Below, piece by piece: positions 1 to 4,499 of a stretch of 5,759 bases of DNA. Origin of the DNA: Treponema sp. (GTDB taxonomy: Bacteria; Spirochaetota; Spirochaetia; Treponematales; Breznakiellaceae); NCBI GenBank assembly GCA_031283905.1, contig JAITAW010000062.1:1-5759 (forward strand), in the 5' to 3' direction. Within the stretch, counting starts at the first letter, position 1, and every line of letters starts with the position of its first letter. Under the pieces are notes generated by a model. The model worked only from the letters and a program-made list of their open reading frames with translations. It ran no database searches and was not told the origin of the DNA. The translations under genes and the position numbers were made by a program.

Positions 1-29
1 TCATAGAGGAGCGGAACCGCCGTACAAGG

Positions 30-55
30 GCCGGGAAACAATGTTGTTTCCCGGC
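30..55. repeat. Perfect 12-bp inverted repeat with 2-nt centre
   Basis: The arms at 30-41 and 44-55 (GCCGGGAAACAA / TTGTTTCCCGGC) are exactly complementary around TG. As RNA it would be a very stable stem whose loop must open a few pairs. No T-tract follows directly, because the next T-run (62-66) belongs to the neighbouring hairpin, so it is a poor intrinsic terminator. Read on the minus strand, one frame is open across this and the next repeat. This raises the possibility of a dispersed repeat element rather than a regulatory site. Confidence 0.7.
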
Positions 56-57
56 AT

Positions 58-81
58 CGAGTTTTTGCTCCACAAAACTCG
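58..81. repeat. 8-bp inverted repeat (CGAGTTTT / AAAACTCG)
   Basis: The arms are 58-65 and 74-81, with an 8-nt loop. It starts two bases after the 12-bp inverted repeat at 30-55 ends, so the two would form consecutive hairpins in one transcript. The pair could be the end of an unseen upstream gene's transcript or part of a repeat family. The sequence alone does not decide. Confidence 0.55.
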
Positions 82-88
82 CGGACTT

Positions 89-113
89 ACGGACCGCCGC
101 CGTCCGTGGCGGT
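89..113. repeat. GC-rich inverted repeats in two alternative pairings
   Basis: Two mutually exclusive hairpins are possible here. ACGGAC (89-94) can pair with GTCCGT (102-107) over a 7-nt loop, or ACCGCC (93-98) can pair with GGCGGT (108-113) over a 9-nt loop. Alternative pairing is a feature of switches but also arises easily in GC-rich repeats. No riboswitch consensus was recognised nearby. Confidence 0.4.
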
Positions 114-326
114 TGTAGAAAAGGAACATGGTCTATTAAAACAGGCAAGACGGATATGCGTGTACGGGCATGAAGCGTGTTTATACATGTTAAACACATC
201 GTATAAACGCAGCGTACAACGCGGAAGGCGTTCCGTGAAAGCGGCCGTTGGCTGCGGGAACCGCCGCGGTAGAAGAAATTGTATACGACAGAGGCCGTAT
301 ATAGAGATAGTTATACGACATAAAAA
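114..326. other. Intergenic, no supported gene
   Basis: An open frame with a GTG start at 106 runs through here to 351, but it has no ribosome binding site, is rich in Arg, Gly and Cys, resembles no family I know, and begins inside an inverted repeat. A GTTTATAC / GTATAAAC inverted repeat (179-186 and 201-208) and some short GC-rich stems are visible. The motif TATACGAC occurs twice (about 282 and 311). I see no tRNA, riboswitch or coding signature. Confidence 0.5.
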
Positions 327-404
327 CCAAAATTTTGCGAAAAAGACTTGACAAAATATTTTGGTTTATGTGATGTTGTTAAAAATTTGGTATAGATAAA
401 GGAG
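327..404 (+). promoter_or_regulatory. Possible promoter/operator and RBS of the 415 gene
   Basis: A consensus -35 box, TTGACA, lies at 348-353. The best -10 at 17-18 nt is poor (GATGTT, 372-377), so a promoter here would need an activator or a different sigma factor. Two AT-rich palindromes, CAAAATTTTG (328-337) and CAAAATATTTTG (352-363), have centres 25 bp apart, and the second overlaps the -35 box by two bases. This is an operator-like placement. The ribosome binding site AAAGGAG (398-404) lies 10 nt before the ATG at 415. Confidence 0.35.
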
Positions 405-414
405 TAAAGCTTAA

Positions 415-717
415 ATGGCGACTGGACAGCTTCATGATGAACATATAGCAAAATTAACAGGATTGTCCGATCCTGTTACAATAGAAGCACTACAAAAAGC
501 GGTATATTTGGCCGTTGATGCTACTGATAGTGCTAAAGACAGTGGTAAAATACAATACGCCATAAACTTTTTGCAACAAAATTATGGCTTAAACCGAAAT
601 GTAACGTTGGATAAGATTGTAACCCCGAACGCAAAACATCAATGGTATACTCATCTCGGTTGGGAATATGATTATACTAATCTATCCCTACGGTGTTGCT
701 TTTTTCCCGTATCATGA
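415..717 (+). CDS. Unrecognised protein, 3' end replaced by IS remnant
   Basis: This frame encodes 100 residues from an ATG with a good AAAGGAG ribosome binding site 10 nt upstream. I do not recognise the family. The first 88 or so residues look native: soluble, probably mostly helical, with an ordered composition (LTGLSDPVTIEALQKAVY near the N-terminus, WYTHLGWEYDY at about residues 82-92 as the last native-looking stretch). From about base 681 the same DNA is the antisense of an IS1-family transposase remnant, so the last dozen residues (ending CCFFPVS) are read-through into foreign sequence. The gene was therefore probably longer and has been truncated. The SH3b fragment starting at 1207, on the other side of the remnant, is a candidate for its missing C-terminus, but no terminal repeats or target duplication prove it. 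Function unknown; the truncated protein may be non-functional. Confidence 0.6.
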   Translation: MATGQLHDEHIAKLTGLSDPVTIEALQKAVYLAVDATDSAKDSGKIQYAINFLQQNYGLNRNVTLDKIVTPNAKHQWYTHLGWEYDYTNLSLRCCFFPVS

Positions 718-1204
718 TTGTCTTCCGCGAAGGCTGCCAGAAAACTATCCCAATCATCCATCGCTATCCGGTCATAGCTTATCCCCAGCCCTTTTATCCT
801 CTTTCTCAATTTTTCGCCGTCTTCAAGTCCCGTTTCCCCCATACAAACGCCGCAATCTCCCCGCTTTCCCGGTGATATGCATAGATAAGCCATACTTTGT
901 CCTTCTTTTTCCCCGCATACGTCCAAAACTCGTCTACCTCAAGGCGGTCATAGTGACTTTGTTTCGGTTTTATCCTGTATTTTATCGATTTAAGCACTTT
1001 TAAGACCGTGGTAATGCTGATTTTCAATACGGCTCTGATGTCCCGAATGCCTATCCCACGAACCAGCATGATTTTTATCATGTTTTTAACCCGTGAAAGC
1101 GTTCCATAGATTCGGAGCTTCTCCAATATGGCGGGGCAAAATTTGTGGTTGTTTTCATTTTTGCATGGCTGGTAATAACTTTTGCCTGCTGGATTGACTT
1201 TCAA
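681..1204 (-). pseudogene. IS1-family transposase, truncated and frameshifted
   Basis: Read on the minus strand, this encodes the core of an IS1-type DDE transposase. In order it has a degenerate zinc-ribbon remnant (YYQPCKN, with the first Cys pair missing), a helix-turn-helix region (IMLVRGIGIRDIRAVLKIS), the first catalytic Asp in LEVDEFWTYAGKKKDKVW, and the second in MDDWDSF. One frame covers 1204-806 and a second 926-672. Joining them by a -1 step at the A5 tract (810-814 on the plus strand) restores TAKKLRKRIKG, as expected for the family. A second break lies at an A6 tract (700-705): removing one A restores a frame reading NTVGI. The sequence then ends at about 681, just where the third catalytic residue (GIE in relatives) should be, and about 45 C-terminal residues are missing. 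It is not a functional transposase. Family assignment is from memory of treponemal IS1 proteins. Confidence 0.85.
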
Positions 1205-1207
1205 TTG
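681..1207 (-). mobile_element. IS1-family insertion sequence remnant
   Basis: This is the insertion-sequence footprint containing the transposase pseudogene. Neither end looks like a real IS end. The left boundary cuts the transposase within its catalytic core, and the right boundary cuts its N-terminal zinc ribbon. I found no terminal inverted repeats and no 8-9 bp target duplication. It separates two plus-strand gene fragments (415-~681 and 1207-1557), so insertion followed by deletion at both edges is the simplest history. Confidence 0.65.
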
Positions 1208-1557
1208 TGTGGCTGGAAAGGAGAAAAAAAGTTACAAATGCCGGTTCTTCTGAATTTATTGTTATGAAAAAAGAAATTCCGTCTCCCATGGGAACGTTTA
1301 TTGAAAAACAAGAGGCGGAAAGAAAAGCGTCAAAAACGGCTACCCGCTGCTTAACGGCGGACCTTAATGTGTTCACGGATCAAGACGGCGGTTCACAGGT
1401 TGTCGCAAGCCTCAAACAAGGAAACGCCGTCCAAGTTCTGGCATACGGCGAGTATGCCGATTGGAACGGTATCACGGCAAAATGGGCCCAGGTAAAAACA
1501 GAAGACGGCAAGACCGGCTGGCTTTTTTCCAGGTATCTGGAAGCATTAAAAAAATAA
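1207..1557 (+). CDS. SH3b-domain protein, probably a C-terminal fragment
   Basis: Numbered from the GTG at 1207, residues 48-112 form a bacterial SH3 domain (SH3_3 type): TADLNVFTDQDGG, a turn, then VVASLKQGNAVQVLAYGEYADWNGIT, and a closing WAQVKTEDGKTGWLFSRYLE with the typical Trp-Leu-Phe end. Such domains in spirochaete envelope proteins and lipoproteins are thought to bind cell-wall or protein ligands. No signal peptide is present. The start is uncertain: the GTG at 1207 and the ATG at 1264 both lack a spaced Shine-Dalgarno, and the stretch before the ATG (GSSEFIV) already looks like coding sequence, while an in-frame stop lies at 1195-1197. The natural reading is the 3' end of a larger gene whose 5' part was lost at the IS1 remnant. 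It may not be translated. A terminator hairpin follows at 1605. Confidence 0.65.
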   Translation: MWLERRKKVTNAGSSEFIVMKKEIPSPMGTFIEKQEAERKASKTATRCLTADLNVFTDQDGGSQVVASLKQGNAVQVLAYGEYADWNGITAKWAQVKTEDGKTGWLFSRYLEALKK

Positions 1558-1604
1558 CTATGGCGCGGGATGCCGCAGCATCTCCGGACGATGAAAGCGC
1601 GATT

Positions 1605-1675
1605 GGCGCGAGAAGGCATGAAGATAGCACGGAAAAACGAGTTCCGTTATCTTCGCCTCTCGCGCCTCTTTTTTT
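1605..1675 (+). terminator. Long two-part terminator hairpin
   Basis: A 62-nt hairpin occupies 1605-1666. The outer stem pairs GGCGCGAGA with TCTCGCGCC (plus GGC with GCC, one A bulged). The inner stem pairs GAAGATA with TATCTTC and ACGGAA with TTCCGT, with small bulges (AT, GC) and a 7-nt loop. Seven T follow at 1669-1675. It lies 47 nt after the SH3b stop codon and points in the right direction. The minus-strand exit lacks a T-tract, so it probably does not serve the converging lipoprotein gene. Confidence 0.75.
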
Positions 1676-1678
1676 CCA

Positions 1679-1829
1679 TCAGACGCCGCTCGTTCCACTG
1701 TTGCCGGCAACAGCCCCATATACCAACGTTAAGCCCTATTTGTGGCTCTGACGGCGTTCCTCCGGAACAATACCGCCGGCGAAATTTTGGTTCGCGGAAC
1801 CTGCGCTTCGCTGTAGTCGGTACCGGCGA
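1679..1829 (-). repeat. Probable dispersed repeat with decayed coding
   Basis: On the minus strand, right after the lipoprotein stop, one frame reads SEAQVPRTKISPAVLF and on to NAVRATNRA, then hits a stop. Restoring one T after GGGCTT would let it continue as LTLVYGAVAGNSGTSGV and end with TGA at 1679-1681. I associate these peptide strings with short repeated pseudo-ORFs in treponemal genomes, but this is from memory and unverified. The stretch also holds GTTCC/GGAAC (1756-1768), GGTTC/GAACC (1789-1801) and a 16-bp palindrome, which suits a structured repeat element. It is not a supported gene. Confidence 0.4.
1698..1713. repeat. Perfect 16-bp palindrome CTGTTGCCGGCAACAG
   Basis: The sequence is identical to its reverse complement with no spacer, so it can bind a dimeric protein symmetrically or form a cruciform. 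It lies between two converging genes, so an operator role is unlikely. Membership of the surrounding repeat-like segment is more plausible. Confidence 0.6.
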
Positions 1830-2636
1830 TTAGTACCGTAACAGCTCTTTGCCATAATCGGTGAGTATATCCTGTATCGCCTCATAGGGGACAATCGTCT
1901 CAACAGAGCCGTGCGCATACGGCGCTATTTCGTACGGGTTCCAGTGAAAGCCGACGCCGGACGCCGCGCCTTCCCGCGTAATGAAGAACTCCGACGGCAT
2001 TGCTACGGCGTCATCAAAAAAACCGTTTTCACTTAAAGGCGCTTCCGCGCTTAAACCCGCGTCCGTACGGAGACGCGACTCTATGAGTTGTACCAAAGCC
2101 GCCTGTGCGTCTTGCGCGATTATGTCGCTCAAGAGAACTTGGTTGGGCATTACGCCGTCTTTGCCGGTTTTGTCAAAGAGATAGAACGCCTCCGTTTGGT
2201 TGCCGTGAGCGCCGCCGCTAAACTCATAGCGCGTCCTTTTTATCTGCACAACACGTTCTAAATCAGTCGCTTCTATGGTCTCAATATATTCCCAGTTAAA
2301 GGATGCGCTGTAAGATTCTTCCCACGTATCGGCTACGGCGGCGTAGAATTGCTCCCGTGAGACGATAAGATTATCGCTATACGTCGAGGGACCGGAATCT
2401 TCGTATAAAACACGGTACATACATTCCCGCAAACCGTCGTTTTCCGCAATCTCAAGCAAATTGAGCGAGATCTTCATGCTTGGACTATTTTCAGCCCTAT
2501 CCAGAAATAGGAAAATCGTTTTTTCCCGTGCGTACGTCCTAAAATCCGTCTCAAATTCCGTAGCGTTTCCCGAAACGCTACGGCACGCGCCTAGCAATAT
2601 GAGCGACGCCATGAAAAAAAATACTAGATACTTCAT
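1830..2636 (-). CDS. Lipoprotein with DUF3298 (RsiV/PdaC-type) domain
   Basis: This 268-residue protein appears intact. Its N-terminus is a lipoprotein signal peptide: Lys2, a hydrophobic run, and a lipobox LGAC with Cys18 as the lipidation site. It should therefore be anchored in the inner or outer membrane facing the periplasm. The C-terminal half matches the DUF3298 pattern found in RsiV anti-sigma factors and the deacetylase PdaC: YEFSGGAHGN (about 137-146), FYLFDKTGK (151-159), a helical LLSDII stretch, FFITREG (217-223) and NPYEIAPYAHG (233-243). The middle (about 30-130) matches the position of the DUF4163 partner domain but is less clear. In RsiV the related domain binds lysozyme; here no sigma factor gene is adjacent, so the role is unknown. 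No Shine-Dalgarno precedes the ATG, and the promoter at 2646-2674 predicts an almost leaderless mRNA. The gene stands alone. Confidence 0.85.
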   Translation of the reverse strand: MKYLVFFFMASLILLGACRSVSGNATEFETDFRTYAREKTIFLFLDRAENSPSMKISLNLLEIAENDGLRECMYRVLYEDSGPSTYSDNLIVSREQFYAAVADTWEESYSASFNWEYIETIEATDLERVVQIKRTRYEFSGGAHGNQTEAFYLFDKTGKDGVMPNQVLLSDIIAQDAQAALVQLIESRLRTDAGLSAEAPLSENGFFDDAVAMPSEFFITREGAASGVGFHWNPYEIAPYAHGSVETIVPYEAIQDILTDYGKELLRY

Positions 2637-2645
2637 ATATCATAG

Positions 2646-2674
2646 AATATATAGAAAATACATGAAAACTTCAA
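2646..2674 (-). promoter_or_regulatory. Sigma-70-type promoter of the lipoprotein gene
   Basis: On the minus strand, TTGAAG (2674-2669) and TATATT (2651-2646) are separated by exactly 17 nt, matching 4/6 and 5/6 of the consensus. A start site about 7 nt downstream falls at about 2639, only a few bases before the ATG at 2636. This explains why no Shine-Dalgarno is visible. Confidence 0.6.
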
Positions 2675-2689
2675 CAGGCACAGCCTGTT
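2673..2689. promoter_or_regulatory. Inverted repeat AACAGGC-ACA-GCCTGTT at the -35 edge
   Basis: The two 7-bp arms (2673-2679, 2683-2689) are perfect with a 3-bp centre. The repeat overlaps the -35 box of the lipoprotein promoter by two bases and extends upstream, a typical site for a dimeric activator or repressor. As RNA it would be a 3-nt-loop hairpin, but no T-tract follows on either strand, so a terminator is less likely. Confidence 0.5.
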
Positions 2690-2878
2690 CCTAAACTTCG
2701 GCGTTGTTATCATGGGCAACGTACGACTTTTGGTCTGATAGGAGCGTGTACGTGGCAGTGATATGGGCGTATCATCAGTATAGCGTTTCATTGCGTCCCG
2801 ACACGGTTCTGTATTGCGCAACGCGACCGCCCACGTTATAATAATGGGTTGCCTACATGTGATATCCTTTATTCGCAA
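2690..2878. other. Intergenic, no gene seen
   Basis: An open frame spans this region on the minus strand (2965-2633) but has low-complexity, shadow-like composition, no ribosome binding site and no family resemblance, so I do not call it. The sequence has the look of decayed coding DNA, given the rnhB relic just beyond it, but nothing in this part is identifiable. Confidence 0.45.
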
Positions 2879-2921
2879 GTGAATAAAAGCAAACGCGGCA
2901 TTGCGGAGGCGTTGATTTTTG
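2879..2921 (+). pseudogene. Relic of a second rnhB (RNase HII) copy
   Basis: Bases 2882-2921 match 36 of 40 bases of the intact rnhB at 3976-4015 in this window, in the same orientation. The translation VNKSKRGIAEALIF corresponds to LNKSKRGIAEALIY of RNase HII. Three of the four differences are synonymous (AAA/AAG, AGC/AGT, GAG/GAA) and the fourth is a conservative Tyr to Phe. Neither upstream nor downstream sequence continues the gene apart from a possible Ser codon, so only this piece survives. The substitution pattern suggests it came from a functional, diverged rnhB rather than from neutral decay of a local duplicate. Confidence 0.75.
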
Positions 2922-2926
2922 CTATC

Positions 2927-2958
2927 ATTATACGGGGAAGATAGGGTTCCCCTATAAT
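2927..2958. repeat. Long imperfect hairpin between genes
   Basis: ATTATA-C-GGGGAA (2927-2939) pairs with TTCCCC-TATAAT (2947-2958) over a 7-nt loop, giving 12 bp with one bulged C. An alternative inner pairing, ATAGGG/CCCTAT (2941-2946 and 2950-2955), is also possible. It lies 42 nt past the stop of the minus-strand membrane protein gene and could end its transcript, but the expected T-tract is absent. Confidence 0.5.
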
Positions 2959-3000
2959 TTACCATTTACACAAAATAAGTTGCAGGTTCATTTCTTTTAT

Positions 3001-3424
3001 TTAATCTTTATGTCTATCATTCTGAACCATAAGTCTATTTCTTTGTTTCTTGTTCTTAATTTTCCCAGTTAATGAATATGTAGCTATTCCCCATATAAAT
3101 CCACCTACCATACATAAAATATAAATTATTATTGCAATATATAACTTCAATGGATTATTAATCAATAAATTCATTATTGTTGCCATTGTTATTCCCCAAC
3201 AAAACATTCCCATGATTGTTGAGAATCTTATTTTATTAAACACTATATTTGTTTTCTTTATTAAATCAACAATATTTAACAAAATAGCAAATACAATATA
3301 AATTAATACTATCCTTAATGTGCTAACATCCATTTCAAATACATATTTAAATAATAATACTATCAATGTCGATATAATTATTGCAATCAATGTATTTTTT
3401 ATCCCTGAAAAAAAATGTTTTCAT
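3001..3424 (-). CDS. AT-rich four-helix membrane protein, frameshifted near start
   Basis: An open frame from 3390 (TTG) to the TAA at 3003-3001 encodes a hydrophobic protein. The real start is probably the ATG at 3424-3422, which has AGGAG 8 nt upstream (3437-3433) and a consensus promoter, but an 8-T run directly after it puts the ATG in the wrong frame. With seven T the gene would encode 140 residues starting MKTFFSGIKNTLIAIIIS. As it stands the ATG gives only a 25-residue peptide. The restored protein has four probable membrane helices (about 11-28, 36-55, 68-88, 93-116), then a basic tail (GKIKNKKQRNR) that is likely cytoplasmic. I do not recognise the family. The gene is far more AT-rich than rnhB or flaB, which suggests recent acquisition. 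The frameshift may be phase variation, decay or a sequencing error. Confidence 0.65.
3408..3415. repeat. Run of eight A (T8 in the coding strand)
   Basis: This homopolymer covers codons 4-6 of the membrane protein gene and decides whether its ribosome binding site and ATG are in frame with the rest. Loss of one base restores a continuous 140-residue frame. Tracts of this length and position are typical of slipped-strand contingency loci, though 8 is near the lower limit. Confidence 0.7.
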
Positions 3425-3448
3425 ACTATAAACTCCTATATGTGAAAC

Positions 3449-3477
3449 AGTATAGGCGGTGAAAGAAGGCGTGTCAA
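3449..3477 (-). promoter_or_regulatory. Consensus sigma-70-type promoter of membrane protein gene
   Basis: On the minus strand, TTGACA (3477-3472) is followed after exactly 17 nt by TATACT (3454-3449), matching 6/6 and 5/6. The expected start site near 3442 gives a leader of about 18 nt that contains only the AGGAG ribosome binding site. Such a promoter argues that the downstream gene is, or recently was, expressed. Confidence 0.8.
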
Positions 3478-3719
3478 TAGCGGTTCGGTAAAGTTCAAGC
3501 AAAAACAACACGGTATTTAGAGAAAATATATTTTGGGATATGTGGTACAACGGCGAATTAAGTAGTGATGGCGTACTGTAGGCTACGTATTTTCATAATG
3601 GGACGCGCCGCTCGGCACACTCCCCGCGCTATGCGTACCGCTTTTGCGCGTACTGAGGCTTGAGAATACGCCCTACCGTCCGCTTTATAAAAATATTACC
3701 TCTGTATCGATATCCTTTA
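3478..3719. other. Intergenic, no gene seen
   Basis: No frame here has a ribosome binding site or family resemblance. An imperfect direct repeat (GCGTACTGTAGGCT at 3571-3584 and GCGTACTGAGGCT at 3648-3660) is visible. The base composition changes from AT-rich to GC-rich at about 3545-3570, marking the edge of the AT-rich segment that holds the membrane protein gene. Confidence 0.45.
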
Positions 3720-3748
3720 TTGCTATTCTTTCTAATAGAAGATATTAT
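3720..3748 (+). promoter_or_regulatory. Possible promoter of rnhB
   Basis: TTGCTA (3720-3725) and TATTAT (3743-3748) are spaced by 17 nt, matching 4/6 and 5/6 of the sigma-70 consensus. A start near 3755 would give a leader of about 100 nt containing the mini-ORF at 3790. The local AT-richness makes a chance match possible. Confidence 0.4.
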
Positions 3749-3789
3749 AGCTTGAGATGAAATCCGTGTATGGTTGTGCAGGAGGCTTG

Positions 3790-3831
3790 ATGTTTAGCCG
3801 ACACCTGCTCAAGATCAAACAAAAGATGTGA
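3790..3831 (+). CDS. Possible 13-residue upstream peptide before rnhB
   Basis: A strong AGGAGG (3780-3785) lies 4 nt before an ATG that encodes MFSRHLLKIKQKM and a TGA, 24 nt before the rnhB start. The Shine-Dalgarno is partly able to pair with CCTGC inside the mini-ORF (3778-3782 with 3804-3808). It may be a leader peptide, a decayed gene start or chance. No attenuator hairpin is evident. Confidence 0.25.
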   Translation: MFSRHLLKIKQKM

Positions 3832-3855
3832 GAACAGTTGAATGGAAGGGTAAAG

Positions 3856-4449
3856 ATGATGATATGCGGTATTGATGAAGCGGGGCGCGGACCCCTGGCA
3901 GGGCCCGTATGCGCCGCCGCGGTACTGTTGCCCGATGATTTTCCGGTGGAGCGTCTCAATGACTCCAAGAAACTCAATAAGAGTAAACGCGGCATTGCGG
4001 AAGCGTTGATTTATGAAAGCGCCGGCGCATCAGACGGCGCTGTATACGGCATCGGCTGGGCGTCCCATGGGGAAATAGACGCGCTTAACGTACTGAGGGC
4101 AAGCCTGCTCGCCATGAAACGTGCCTTTGAAGCGCTTCCGGTTGAAAAACGGCGGCTTATTGATGAAGTTATTGTTGACGGACGGTACACGCCTGACATC
4201 GCCGATCGCGGCGTACCGGTTCGCGCGCTGGTAAAGGCGGATGCTAGCGTTCCCCAAGTGATGGCCGCGTCAATTCTTGCAAAAGAGGCGCGTGATCGCG
4301 TCATGGAAGAGTACGCAAAACAATATCCGCAATACGGCTATGAGCGGCATAAAGGGTATCCCACAAAACTGCACTGTGAACGCATTTTTCAATACGGGTC
4401 GTCTCCTATCCAGCGGAAGACATTCCGAATTCCATACGTTTCGAAATGA
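3856..4449 (+). CDS. rnhB: Ribonuclease HII
   Basis: RNase HII cleaves the RNA strand of RNA-DNA hybrids and nicks 5' of single ribonucleotides in DNA, starting ribonucleotide excision repair in the cytoplasm. From the ATG at 3856 the protein has 197 residues, normal for the family. The four-carboxylate active site is complete: Asp7-Glu8 in GIDEAGRG, Asp108 in VIVDGRY and Asp129 in VKADASVP. The family motif GRGPLAGPVCAAAV and the C-terminal HKGYPTKLH are also present. GGAAGG (3844-3849) is 6 nt before the ATG at 3856; the next codon (3859) is also ATG and is an equally possible start. The frame extends to a TTG at 3838, but that would place the ribosome binding site inside the gene. The gene looks intact. 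No terminator separates it from flaB, whose promoter begins 6 nt after the rnhB stop. A fragment of a second copy lies at 2882-2921. Confidence 0.95.
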   Translation: MMICGIDEAGRGPLAGPVCAAAVLLPDDFPVERLNDSKKLNKSKRGIAEALIYESAGASDGAVYGIGWASHGEIDALNVLRASLLAMKRAFEALPVEKRRLIDEVIVDGRYTPDIADRGVPVRALVKADASVPQVMAASILAKEARDRVMEEYAKQYPQYGYERHKGYPTKLHCERIFQYGSSPIQRKTFRIPYVSK

Positions 4450-4454
4450 AACCG

Positions 4455-4481
4455 TAAAGCCATCCTTGAATGCGCCGATAA
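4455..4481 (+). promoter_or_regulatory. Sigma-28 (FliA) promoter of flaB
   Basis: TAAA (4455-4458), 15 nt, then GCCGATAA (4474-4481) matches the FliA consensus at every core position. FliA-type promoters drive late flagellar genes after hook completion. The expected start near 4488-4490 gives a leader of about 78 nt. Confidence 0.9.
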
Positions 4482-4499
4482 TTATAAAAGAATATTTTA

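Noticed and set aside
106..351. 81-residue open frame on the plus strand with a GTG start
   Set aside because: No ribosome binding site, Arg/Gly/Cys-rich composition, begins inside an inverted repeat and ends within the promoter-like region; no family resemblance.
668..1003. Plus-strand frame of 111 residues and a nested one at 693-875
   Set aside because: They are antisense to the IS1 transposase remnant, which explains the region through recognisable motifs.
1461..1833. Overlapping plus-strand frames past the SH3b gene
   Set aside because: They cross the SH3b gene in another frame and the terminator hairpin; low-complexity products without ribosome binding sites.
2673..2689. The AACAGGC/GCCTGTT repeat as a terminator
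   Set aside because: No T-tract on either strand and it lies directly upstream of a promoter, so an operator is the better reading.
2633..2965. 110-residue minus-strand frame upstream of the lipoprotein
   Set aside because: Covers the lipoprotein promoter, the inverted repeat and the antisense of the rnhB relic; no ribosome binding site or protein-like pattern.
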